Shown here: one piece after another, positions 56,352-63,900 of the stretch | How positions within the stretch are numbered: the stretch's first letter is position 1 | How the letters are laid out: the number at the start of each line of letters is the position of its first letter | Origin: Mesorhizobium_B sp035998495 | Lineage (GTDB): Bacteria > Pseudomonadota > Alphaproteobacteria > Rhizobiales > Rhizobiaceae | DNA length: 64,000 nt | Direction: 5' to 3' | Assembly: GCA_035998495.1 (NCBI GenBank) | Contig: DASYHP010000067.1 | Coordinates: forward strand, 178,218 to 242,217 | The notes under the pieces: model-generated | Told to the model about the DNA's origin: nothing | Database searches by the model: none | Seen by the model: the letters and a program-made list of their open reading frames with translations, nothing else | Position numbers and translations under genes: made by a program

Positions 56352-57497
56352 CTACTCGCGGATGGCGAAGGCTTCGGGCGCGCCATTGGCCCAGGCCGCC
56401 TCCAGCAGGCGGTCGCCCGCGAGCCGGCCGTCCGGCCGCAGCAGCACGGAGAAGTCGGTGCGCCCACCGCCCTCGGACGCTTCGATCGATGCTGCGCTGA
56501 ATTGCGAGAGATGGCCGGCCAGGGCCTGCGCGTCCTTGCGGGAGGCGAAGGTGGCCGCGGCGATCACGTCGCCGCCCGTCGGGGGCGGGACGGAAGCCTG
56601 ATGATCGAACGCCGCGAAGGCGTCGATCCCCGCCGGGGCCTCCGACGGGGCGTAGCCCAGAGCGGCGACAGCGATGACGGTCTCGACGTCGATGGCCGGT
56701 CGCTCGGGCGCCACGGGGCCCGCCTCGGGCAGGTCGAGTCCCGACTGCGTCGCCAGCTCACCGGGGGACGGCGTGGCCGCCCGCGTCGCGCCGCTTGGGC
56801 TGGAGCCGCCCATGGCGATCATGACGCCGTCCGGCAACCCGTCCTGGGTGGGGTCGGGAACCCCGCTGCCCGGCCGATAGGAGGCCATGAGATATCGGTC
56901 GTCCTTGCCGTGCAGGGGCGCGCGGCCGACATAGTCGACCTGGACCTCGGCCGTGCCTTCCCGCGTGTAGTCGAGAAGCTCGGCGGCCCGGCGTGACAGG
57001 TCGATGACGCGGCCGTGCGAATAGGGGCCGCGGTCGTTCACCCGCACGACCACGGAGTGGCCGTTCTTCATGTTCGTCACGCGCGCATAGCTCGGCAGCG
57101 GCATGGTGGGGTGCGCCGCCGTCAGATGCGTCATGTCGTAGATCTCGCCATTGGCGGTGAGCCGGCCATGGAAGGCGTCGCCGTACCAGGACGCCTTGCC
57201 CTTCTTGCGGTAGCCAGGGTCTTCCTTGGGATAATACCACTTGCCCCGCACCTTGTAGGGCTTGCCGAGCTGGTCGCGCCCGCCGCCGCGCGGAAGGTTG
57301 CTGCGCAGGTTGGACACGCGGGGGCTGGCCTTCACGCCCCAGATGGACTCGGGGAAGTATTCCTTGGAGCGTTTCTTGCTCGAGCCGCTCACCGAGCGGG
57401 ATTCGGTGGAGCTGCAGCCCGCCGCCAAGCCGGCGGCGAGTGCGACGAGCGCGCAGAACGTGACATGCCTCAAGCCCGCGCGCGCGCTCAACGTCAT
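56352..57497 (-). CDS. rlpA: Septal ring lytic transglycosylase RlpA family lipoprotein
   Basis: RlpA proteins are lipoproteins that cleave or bind denuded septal glycan. The 381-residue product has a lipoprotein signal (ALVALAAGLAAGCSST, lipobox LAAGC). The double-psi beta-barrel domain follows, with GKASWYGDAFHGRLTANGE, ARVTNMKNGHSVVVRVNDRG and RVIDLSRRAAELL. A C-terminal SPOR-like region lies at about residues 305-381. The start is the ATG giving the signal peptide. Confidence 0.93.
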   Translation of the reverse strand: MTLSARAGLRHVTFCALVALAAGLAAGCSSTESRSVSGSSKKRSKEYFPESIWGVKASPRVSNLRSNLPRGGGRDQLGKPYKVRGKWYYPKEDPGYRKKGKASWYGDAFHGRLTANGEIYDMTHLTAAHPTMPLPSYARVTNMKNGHSVVVRVNDRGPYSHGRVIDLSRRAAELLDYTREGTAEVQVDYVGRAPLHGKDDRYLMASYRPGSGVPDPTQDGLPDGVMIAMGGSSPSGATRAATPSPGELATQSGLDLPEAGPVAPERPAIDVETVIAVAALGYAPSEAPAGIDAFAAFDHQASVPPPTGGDVIAAATFASRKDAQALAGHLSQFSAASIEASEGGGRTDFSVLLRPDGRLAGDRLLEAAWANGAPEAFAIRE

Positions 57498-57721
57498 GCA
57501 GATGATCCCCGTCCCATGGTGATGCCGACAGCCGCCCGAGTGGCGCGGCCCCTCTGTCTGGCATCCATTCTTTGCCACGATGTTAATGCATTGTGGCGGG
57601 AAAGCGGCGTTTCGGCGGCGGGACGGTTGCTGCCAACGCTCTCGCGCCGGCCTGTCCCGCGACATCCCGCATTGACGGCCGATTCGCGCAGGCGTTAGAA
57701 GCCGCGCATCGCCACCGCGCC

Positions 57722-57811
57722 GGAGGGATGGCCGAGCGGTTTAAGGCACCGGTCTTGAAAACCGGCGTGGGCGCAAGCCCACCGTGGGTTCGAATCCCAC
57801 TCCCTCCGCCA
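57722..57811 (+). tRNA. tRNA-Ser(UGA), CCA end encoded
   Basis: The acceptor stem is GGAGGGA / TCCCTCC with discriminator G and encoded CCA at 57809-57811. The D arm contains GCCGAGCGGTTTAAGGC. The anticodon arm is ACCGG-TCTTGAAAA-CCGGC with anticodon TGA. A long variable arm (GTGGGCGCAAGCCCAC), typical of class II tRNAs, precedes a T arm GTGGGTTCGAATCCCAC. The gene marks the boundary between the core genome and the restriction-modification region. Confidence 0.97.
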
Positions 57812-58297
57812 CCGTTCAGGCTCAAGTCGTTGTTTCACTTGGGTGTTTCTCACCCACACGAGAGCCGCCCCTAACCAGGTCCCCAACTGTAACAGCTTTA
57901 ACCAGTCGGATGGCGGAAGCGGCCGCTCGCGATCGGTTGATCCTAGCTCGAAGCCAGTTGCTAACCAGCCGCGAGGGTTGTCGCTCACACGAGCCGTTGA
58001 CCGGCTTCGAGAGCCACTACTTGTCCAGCCTTTGAGCGTGCAAAAACATCGGAAGGCCCTCCCAGGAAGCCATTTGCCGGAACTCGAAGCAGAGAATGGT
58101 TCTGGCAAGCACCCGCGTAGCCCCATTTGGCCGCGCTGATCGGGAACTCGCCCTTCCGGACGCCCTAGCCAGAGCCAGAGCCCCAGCCCCCTCGCTAGGA
58201 TCAGGAACATGTTCACCGAGATGTCCTGCGTCTAGCGGGTGCGCCAGACCCGCATGAGAGGACCACCTTTTAGGGGGCAGGCCAGCGGCTTACTAAA
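57812..58297. other. 486-base gene-free stretch between tRNA-Ser and the HNH gene
   Basis: No convincing gene is present on either strand. Just after the tRNA there is a TGGGTG-TTTCT-CACCCA hairpin (57840-57856), possibly a weak terminator. TAACCAG occurs three times (57872, 57899, 57962) and CTCGAAGCC / GGCTTCGAG form an inverted pair around 57949 and 58002. This patchwork could be decayed integrase or attachment sequence, but nothing is diagnostic. Confidence 0.4.
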
Positions 58298-59311
58298 CTA
58301 CCGGAAGGTCCATCCTCGCAATGAGTTCGCCTGGGCGACGAAAGCGGGATTGGGTCGATCTAATACAGATGCCGGAAGGTGGATGACATGACGGACCGCC
58401 CCACCGAAGGCAGCTATCCCACCATCAAGACCGCTGTTTGTAAGCTCTTGCACCTGCAGGTCATTGATATGGGTGCGGAAGTGCCCGTCGAAGGTAAGTA
58501 GCCCCCGGTCATAAGCGCGGTGATGTAGGGCGCACAAGGCGATCCCATTCGCCGTTTCATCCGTGCTAGCGGGCTCGGAAACGGGAAGGATATGGGCGCC
58601 ATCGACCAAGCGAAGCTGAACGCTGCACATGGCGCAACGGTGGCTGTAAGCCGTCAGGACGCGGCTTCTAAAGTCGAGCGCCCTTAGCGCGCGCCTCGTC
58701 TTCGTGATCGCGAACTGCCGGTGGCTCGCGATAGTCGCGTCGATCTCTGCCTGAGGCACGGCCGCAGGATCGGCGGCAAGTCGCGCAAGAAGGTCCACCT
58801 CCGCAGGAACCTGGCCCGTTGCGTGCAGGGCAGCGAGATTGTCGACGTAGGACCCCAAGAAATCTGGCATGAACGCGACAGCGAGTTCGCCATTGCCCTT
58901 CTCGTGCATTGCAAAGCGTTGTTGATTAGCGCCGAGAAGGGCCTGCTCGCCAATTTGAAGTGAGGCGGAGCCGCCGAGCGGACCATCGTGGAAACTATAG
59001 TCAAAGCCTGCAAAAACGTCTTCGGCGGTCCAATAGCCGAGGATCAACGTCTTTCCTGTTATCTCGGGGATGAACTGCTGCGGGTTGATACCGGTGATTT
59101 GTATCCGGTATTCGGCGACATTCCGGTTCCCGCCGCCGTGGGTGACGTTCCAGATATAGACCTTAAGCGTGTGGTAGGTGCCATCCTTTTCGATGCGGTA
59201 GCGGGCTGGGTGTTCGCCCGGTCCGGTGAGATAGAGGACATTCCATCCGCCGGCCTGAAGTGCTCGCTCTACACGGCCGAGTAGGTCCGGCTTTCTAGGC
59301 AGCAATGCCAT
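58298..59311 (-). CDS. HNH endonuclease of the restriction-modification operon
   Basis: The 337-residue protein has an uncharacterised N-terminal half (about 1-200) and a C-terminal HNH nuclease domain. The latter has a zinc-ribbon pair Cys226/Cys229 (RCAMCSVQL), the general-base segment DGAHILPVS with His240, then NGIALCALHHRAYDRGLL with Cys260 and His263/264. This HNH subtype is common in type II restriction enzymes. GGGAGAG precedes the ATG. It is the last gene of the operon, and its base composition looks less GC-rich than the core genes. It may be a second restriction subunit or an independent nuclease. Confidence 0.85.
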   Translation of the reverse strand: MALLPRKPDLLGRVERALQAGGWNVLYLTGPGEHPARYRIEKDGTYHTLKVYIWNVTHGGGNRNVAEYRIQITGINPQQFIPEITGKTLILGYWTAEDVFAGFDYSFHDGPLGGSASLQIGEQALLGANQQRFAMHEKGNGELAVAFMPDFLGSYVDNLAALHATGQVPAEVDLLARLAADPAAVPQAEIDATIASHRQFAITKTRRALRALDFRSRVLTAYSHRCAMCSVQLRLVDGAHILPVSEPASTDETANGIALCALHHRAYDRGLLTFDGHFRTHINDLQVQELTNSGLDGGIAAFGGAVRHVIHLPASVLDRPNPAFVAQANSLRGWTFR

Positions 59312-59315
59312 TCAG

Positions 59316-59510
59316 CTACTCTCCCGGCTCATAGGCCCCGCCCATAAGGTTGCCAAACCTAGCCACGCGGCTCTTTACCGTGTGAGATTTGAAGGCCCAC
59401 TGTGCAAGCTGGCGCACCTTTAGCAGCGTCAGGAAGCTTCGGTGACCCCGAGCCCGACTCGGCTCGCGAGCGGACACCTTTGACTGAACCGGCCGGGGCC
59501 GACTACCCAT
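59316..59510 (-). CDS. Small basic protein of unknown function between the two nuclease genes
   Basis: This 64-residue ORF starts at an ATG inside the end of the restriction enzyme gene (8-base overlap) and stops four bases before the HNH ATG (TAG-CTGA-ATG). That geometry suggests translational coupling. The product is basic, with a Ser/Arg-rich start and a more ordered second half (LTLLKVRQLAQWAFKSHTV, ending FGNLMGGAYEPGE). I do not recognise a family. It may be a real small subunit or regulator, or just an open frame in a 190-base spacer. Confidence 0.45.
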   Translation of the reverse strand: MGSRPRPVQSKVSAREPSRARGHRSFLTLLKVRQLAQWAFKSHTVKSRVARFGNLMGGAYEPGE

Positions 59511-60894
59511 TGGGGGCTATCGGCTGACCCCTCTTCTGCGCCATCACCCCCGCCGCGTTCGCGGCGACGTGGTCGAGCAGCACCTCGGCCCCTCTCTCCA
59601 GATAGCGCCGCACGACAGAACCGTCGACGAGAAGGAACTGCAAGTGCGTCGCCGTCGTGATCTCCCGGGCGTAAGCAAGCGCGTCGCCCGAGAAGCCGCT
59701 CGTGGTCACGACGGCCACGACGTGCGCCTTCGAGTAGATAGCGAGTCCGACCTCCTTCGCGACATCGCCGAGGCTCACCTTCGCTCCAACGCACTTGCAC
59801 TGAAAGTTCCAGCGCGAGAACAGGAGGTTTTTGCCCTCGGCCGTCAGGTCCACCTCGGCGTGGGCGGTGTCGCGGCTTCGCAAGCGGAACGCTCGGGGCT
59901 CAAGGCCGATGTCGAGGATCATCCTAAGGGCCAGAAGCTCCAGCCCCAGCCCTCGCTCGTAGGTCTGCGTGCTCTCGAGCAGACGTTGCACCTCAGGGCG
60001 CGGCAAGTTGATCTTCGCGCGAAGATCAGCAGGCACTACTTGGTCGAAGTCCGGGACGATCGAGCCTAGCGGAATGCCCATCAGCTTCGGCGAAGGGGTA
60101 AGCGTGCCGCTCTTGCCTCCTCGTCCCTTGGAGCCGGCGGCGTGAAGTTCCAGCCAGCCTGCATCCGCGAGCGGCTTGAGAACCTTCGCGCGAAACTGGT
60201 CCTCGTCGAAGCGCGCGCGATGGTCCCGAAGGCATTCATCGATGATGTGCTTGGTCGCCAGTTCCACAGCCCCTTCGGTCTCCGCCACGCGGCGAAGGAT
60301 CTGGAGGAAGATCTGTTGGTTCAGCGGAAGGTCGGCAAAGCCGGAGCGCTCCGAGGCCGATATACCCAACGCGGACTTCATTACCTGCTCGTCTGGTTGG
60401 GGGCTCTCTCGCCCTTGCTTCCGGAACAGACCAGCATGGATCATCCAGTTCAGCAGGGTAGTGTGGTCAGTCGTCCCGACGGATAGGCCCTGAATGCCCG
60501 CCCCCTCGAGTTCCTGCTTCAGGCTGTCCTTCCCCACGGGCTCGCCGCGGGCGTTCAGGGACCGGACCGCGTCGATGATGGCCATTCCATTGCGAGTGTC
60601 CACGACGTGCCGGATGAGCAGCCGCGATGCCGTGACTGCATCAGGTGCCGAGCGGATAGCCTCGCCTTGCTCCGTCAGCGCCAGCGGCGAGCGTGTCATC
60701 AGCCCGAGGCTCGTCAGCGTCGCCGGGATGTTGGTCCTCGCGCGCTTGTTCCTTGCGCTCTTGAAGAAGGCGCTGTCCCACTCAGCGACGACTGCGTCCA
60801 GGTCGGGGGCGAGCCGCGCGAGAATGTCGAGCGGCCGACGGACGTCCCTGATGATCGCGGGGGAGAAGTCGTTGAAGGACGGGAGGCGCCTCAT
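59503..60894 (-). CDS. Restriction endonuclease, PD-(D/E)XK (Mrr-like) type
   Basis: The 463-residue protein has helical, winged-helix-like repeats in its first 300 residues (for example FNDFSPAIIRDVRRPLDIL and LTEQGEAIR), suiting a DNA-recognition region. The C-terminal nuclease domain has a conserved Glu in ERGLGLELLAL, Asp349 in AEVDLTAEG and the Gln365-Cys-Lys367 motif in WNFQCKCVG. This is the E-D-QxK version of the PD-(D/E)XK fold seen in Mrr-type enzymes. The ATG overlaps the upstream methyltransferase stop (ATGA). Position and fold make it the likely restriction enzyme of the system; the target is unknown. Confidence 0.85.
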   Translation of the reverse strand: MRRLPSFNDFSPAIIRDVRRPLDILARLAPDLDAVVAEWDSAFFKSARNKRARTNIPATLTSLGLMTRSPLALTEQGEAIRSAPDAVTASRLLIRHVVDTRNGMAIIDAVRSLNARGEPVGKDSLKQELEGAGIQGLSVGTTDHTTLLNWMIHAGLFRKQGRESPQPDEQVMKSALGISASERSGFADLPLNQQIFLQILRRVAETEGAVELATKHIIDECLRDHRARFDEDQFRAKVLKPLADAGWLELHAAGSKGRGGKSGTLTPSPKLMGIPLGSIVPDFDQVVPADLRAKINLPRPEVQRLLESTQTYERGLGLELLALRMILDIGLEPRAFRLRSRDTAHAEVDLTAEGKNLLFSRWNFQCKCVGAKVSLGDVAKEVGLAIYSKAHVVAVVTTSGFSGDALAYAREITTATHLQFLLVDGSVVRRYLERGAEVLLDHVAANAAGVMAQKRGQPIAPNG

Positions 60895-61940
60895 GCGGCG
60901 TTCCGCAGGGTAGTGCCGATGGCTTCGGCCACGCTCCGACCGACAGCCGCGGCTAGCGTCGGCGGAACGGCGTTCCCGATCTGCCGCCACTGCTGCTCGA
61001 TGGTCCCGGCCAGTTCGAACTCGTCGGGGAAGCACTGGAGGCGCTTGATCTCGGCGATCCGGAGGATCCGATTGCGCCAGTGGAACGGCCCCATGTTGTT
61101 CGAGCGACGCGCCTGAATTGTCCAGGACGGCATGTCCGGGCTGAGCTTGAGGAGGAACGACCAGTACCGCCCGCGCCACTTAAACTTAGGGTCTGGATGG
61201 CCGCGCTTCTCGGTGAAGAAGAGGTAGTTGTCGCCCAGCGGCACCTGACGGAGCAGGCCGTGGTGCTGCCCCCCAGCGAAGTGCCCGACGTCGGATGCAT
61301 TCTCCTCGGTGTCGAGGTCCGCCAGGACGGCGCCTGCCGTGACCCATGGCACGAGACCCGTCGCGGGATCCTTCGAATGGGTTGGGAGCGGGAGCGCGAC
61401 CGTGCGGTCGAGCGCCCCGACGACGAAGCAACGCTCGCGGATCTGGGGAACGCCGTAGTCCGCCGCGTTGAGGACGCCGGTCGTCACCTTGTAGCCGAGC
61501 CGTTCGGCACGCGCGACGATCGTGTCGAGGGCCTCGGAGTGGACCTTGTAGGCCAGGCCCTTGACGTTCTCGAGAACGAACGCCCGAGGGCGCACCCAGT
61601 CGAGTATGTCGAGGTAGCCGTTGATAGTCTCCCATCCATTCGGGTCCTCAAGCGCCCGCAGCTTCTCCTTCCTGTAGAAGCGGCTCTTCGAGAAGGGCGG
61701 GCAAGGGGGGCCGCCGGCGACGAGGTCGACCTCTCCAACGCGGCCGCCGAGAGCCCTGACGATGTCGTCGCGGCTCATGTCCCTGATGCGGCCGACGAGG
61801 AACGGCGCGGTCGGCATGCTGCGCCGCCACGTGGCGGCGCAGAGAGCCTCGGCATCCGAGGCGAGCACCGTCTGGAACCCGGCTTGGTGAAGGCCAAGGT
61901 CCAGGCCGCCGCAGCCGCTGAACAAGCTGATGCTTCGCAC
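60891..61940 (-). CDS. DNA (cytosine-5)-methyltransferase, second of the pair
   Basis: The 349-residue enzyme has the ordered C5 motifs: SAM-binding SLFSGCGGLDLG, catalytic Cys80 in GGPPCPPFSK, FVLENVKGL, GVPQIRERCFVVG, a target-recognition region, and RQIGNAVPP. The GTG start is fixed by AGGAGG just upstream. Its C-terminal third closely resembles the neighbouring methyltransferase (FLLKLSPDMPSWTI and GPFHW shared), so the two arose by duplication or from one family. It overlaps the restriction enzyme by four bases. Confidence 0.94.
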   Translation of the reverse strand: MRSISLFSGCGGLDLGLHQAGFQTVLASDAEALCAATWRRSMPTAPFLVGRIRDMSRDDIVRALGGRVGEVDLVAGGPPCPPFSKSRFYRKEKLRALEDPNGWETINGYLDILDWVRPRAFVLENVKGLAYKVHSEALDTIVARAERLGYKVTTGVLNAADYGVPQIRERCFVVGALDRTVALPLPTHSKDPATGLVPWVTAGAVLADLDTEENASDVGHFAGGQHHGLLRQVPLGDNYLFFTEKRGHPDPKFKWRGRYWSFLLKLSPDMPSWTIQARRSNNMGPFHWRNRILRIAEIKRLQCFPDEFELAGTIEQQWRQIGNAVPPTLAAAVGRSVAEAIGTTLRNAA

Positions 61941-61948
61941 GTCTCCTC

Positions 61949-63130
61949 CTAGCGCTCGACGGTGTCGAGAACCGCCTCGACCATGCGTCTGGCAAGCGGT
62001 GGCGGCACGGCGTTGCCTATCTGACGGACCCGCTCGCGGCGGTTTCCAAGGATGCGATATTCCCGCGGAAACCCCTGCAAAGCGGCGAGTTCCACCGTCC
62101 GGAGGCGTCGGCTGGACCAGTGGAACGGCCCTGTCCAGGGTCCCGGGGAGGCAGCGATCGTCCAAGACGGACGGTCGGGTGACAGCTTGAGCAGGAAGTT
62201 CCAGAAGCGCGTCTCGGTGACGAACGTCGGGTCTGGATGCCCGGCCCAGGCGGTGTGCGCCTTATAGTTCCAGCCCGGCGGCACGGCACGCAGATGCTCC
62301 GCCCAGCGCCCCGTCACCACTTCCTCCGGCTCGAAGAACTCTGGTCGGTCCAGCCCTTCGAGCGCCTCTCCGGCCGTGACCGCCTTCCTGAGCAGAAGCT
62401 CGTCCTTCAGGGTGTGCGTCGGGCTGGGCGCCGTCGGGGCTGAGTTCTTGGATCCGAGCAGGAAGACCCGTTCGCGCGTCTGCGCGACGCCGTGCGCCGC
62501 GGCGTTCGCGGTCACCTGCGTGACGTGGTAGCCGGCCGCCTCGGCCGCGTGCCGGAACCCGTCGAGAACGGAGCGGTTGCGGGGGTGCTTGATGCTGGGG
62601 ACATTCTCGAACACGAACCCGTCCGCGTTCGCTTCGAAGATCAGCCGCCAGAACTCCTCGACGAGCGTGCGCCGAGCATCGGGCCTCGCCTCGGTGGGGG
62701 CCAGCGGGCGCACCATGGCGACCCCTGCGGCCCGCGCACGGCGGTAGCGGGACTCCTCGCCCTCCTCGACCCAGTAGGCGGCTTTCGAGAACGGCTGGCA
62801 GGGCGCGCCCCCGACGACGATCACTGGGTCCCCTGGAGCGAGCTCGGCGGCGGCGCGAAGGTCAAGGCCCGTAATAGCGGCCACGTCGCCCTCAACTACC
62901 TCTCCGTGGTAGCTCGCGTTCGCCCGGAGGGTTCGGCAGGCGACGGCATCCAACTCCACGGAAGCGCGCACGTCGCAGCCCGCGTCCGTCGCTCCTACGC
63001 TCAGCCCGCCGGCGCCAGCGAACAAGTCGATGACGGGAAGCCGCCCTCCGCGAAACTGTCGTCGGGGAGCCGCGAGGGACCGTCCCGCGTCGGAGTTGAC
63101 GGCCTCGGTGCCATGCTCGAGCAGGTCCAC
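61949..63130 (-). CDS. DNA (cytosine-5)-methyltransferase, first of the pair
   Basis: The 393-residue enzyme has IDLFAGAGGLSVG (motif I), catalytic Cys111 in GGAPCQPFSK, FVFENVPSIKHP, GVAQTRERVFLLG and RQIGNAVPP. Compared with the second enzyme it has about 30 extra N-terminal residues and a longer segment between motifs IV and VI. The GTG start lies 4 bases after the regulator stop with AGGA upstream. Two C5 enzymes in one system are typical where the recognition site is asymmetric and each modifies one strand, as known for HgaI and LlaJI. Confidence 0.94.
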   Translation of the reverse strand: MDLLEHGTEAVNSDAGRSLAAPRRQFRGGRLPVIDLFAGAGGLSVGATDAGCDVRASVELDAVACRTLRANASYHGEVVEGDVAAITGLDLRAAAELAPGDPVIVVGGAPCQPFSKAAYWVEEGEESRYRRARAAGVAMVRPLAPTEARPDARRTLVEEFWRLIFEANADGFVFENVPSIKHPRNRSVLDGFRHAAEAAGYHVTQVTANAAAHGVAQTRERVFLLGSKNSAPTAPSPTHTLKDELLLRKAVTAGEALEGLDRPEFFEPEEVVTGRWAEHLRAVPPGWNYKAHTAWAGHPDPTFVTETRFWNFLLKLSPDRPSWTIAASPGPWTGPFHWSSRRLRTVELAALQGFPREYRILGNRRERVRQIGNAVPPPLARRMVEAVLDTVER

Positions 63131-63134
63131 GTAG

Positions 63135-63323
63135 TCAGTTCCTGCCTAAGTCGAGCGGAAGCTGGGCGTCCTGGCCCCGCTCCACTAACTGGTCGATCGC
63201 GTAGCGCACGAGCCAAGCGACGCTCACCTTGTGCTTGGCCGCGAGTTCCTTCAGCGCCCGCTCCTGGTCACGGGAGAGCGAGGCCGTCACGCGCACAGCA
63301 CCATCCTGGGCAACAACTGCCAT
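63135..63323 (-). CDS. Ribbon-helix-helix (CopG-like) regulator of the restriction-modification operon
   Basis: The 62-residue protein has the beta-alpha-alpha pattern of ribbon-helix-helix repressors: strand AVRVTASLS, helix RDQERALKELAAKH, turn KVS, helix VAWLVRYAIDQLVE. AGAGG with good spacing precedes the ATG. It is the first gene of the operon, so it probably controls expression, the role played by C proteins in other type II systems. Repeated 10-bp elements overlap its ribosome binding site. Confidence 0.8.
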   Translation of the reverse strand: MAVVAQDGAVRVTASLSRDQERALKELAAKHKVSVAWLVRYAIDQLVERGQDAQLPLDLGRN

Positions 63324-63330
63324 ACGCACC

Positions 63331-63360
63331 TCTGCTGCAAACTGCTGCACTGTTCTGCAC
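63331..63360. promoter_or_regulatory. Three tandem 10-bp repeats, candidate operator for the RHH regulator
   Basis: The units TCTGCTGCAA, ACTGCTGCAC and TGTTCTGCAC follow each other without gaps; each carries CTGCA in the same register. One helical turn spacing and adjacency to the regulator start (8 bases) fit cooperative binding by ribbon-helix-helix dimers. The first unit overlaps the ribosome binding site, so binding would also block translation initiation. Confidence 0.5.
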
Positions 63361-63406
63361 GGAGGTCGGTACGGGGACAACGGGGGACGAACCCAGATCA
63401 CAGGAA

Positions 63407-63490
63407 TTATCCGCCGTGGGCCACACCGCCCACCGCCTCCACCTCGATCTCGGTCTCGACGGCGATGTGGTTGAAGGCCTTCATGCGCAT
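63407..63490 (-). CDS. Candidate 27-residue ORF upstream of the restriction-modification operon
   Basis: A short frame runs from ATG at 63490 to TAA at 63407 with a well-placed TGAGGT upstream. The product starts MRMKAFNHIAVETEIEVEA and is mildly acidic. The N-terminus looks like the beginning of a longer protein, so this may be a gene cut short by insertion of the restriction-modification cassette, or a leader peptide. An AT-rich TATAGAATTTTT stretch (minus strand, near 63530) could be its promoter. Confidence 0.35.
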   Translation of the reverse strand: MRMKAFNHIAVETEIEVEAVGGVAHGG

Positions 63491-63624
63491 GCGCCGACCT
63501 CAGAAATTCAAAGCGCAGAAAAATTCTATACATGGGGGAGCGACGGGTTTGGGGGTGAGAGACCTTCCAGACTTTGACCTCCCCCCTCCGAGATGATTTA
63601 GCCGTGCCGCGGGAAAGGGGCGCC

Positions 63625-63900
63625 TTAGCCTTCGTCGAGAGACTTCAGCAGGGCCCGGCTTTCCTGCACCACCAACCGGGCCATCGCCTTGAGCAGCGCC
63701 ACATCGCCTGATCTGGTGCCGTGCCGGTAGTTGCCGTTCCTGGACCCTTTAGGCGCGCCACCGCGAGCGCCATGCATCCGGCACACCGACGAGCCCCTTA
63801 CGGCCGGAGCTTGGCACGGAAGGCCGCTGCGCTTGCTGTGTGCCGTGCAACGTGGTGCCCGTTGCATGGGGTTGATGTCAGATTTTGGTCTCACCCCCAC
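63625..63900 (-). CDS. HGGxSTG-type small protein (island/phage associated)
   Basis: The product of up to 91 residues has a cysteine/histidine signature (APRCTAHSKRSGLPCQAPAV, then VCRMHGARGGAPKGSRNG and NYRHGTRS). This is the pattern of the HGGxSTG family, small proteins frequent in alphaproteobacterial prophages and islands and of unknown function. The GTG at 63900, overlapping the previous gene by 23 bases and preceded by AAGGGGG, is used; ATG 63867 is an alternative. Confidence 0.75.
   Translation of the reverse strand: MGVRPKSDINPMQRAPRCTAHSKRSGLPCQAPAVRGSSVCRMHGARGGAPKGSRNGNYRHGTRSGDVALLKAMARLVVQESRALLKSLDEG

Noticed and set aside
57695..58216. 173-codon minus-strand frame across the tRNA-Ser gene
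   Set aside because: It contains the WDSNPR-like peptide that arises from translating a tRNA T arm backwards, and no real domain.
58298..63130. Type I, III or BREX-like defence system
   Set aside because: No helicase, specificity subunit, PglZ or ATPase gene accompanies the methyltransferases; both methyltransferases are C5-cytosine enzymes, which fits type II.
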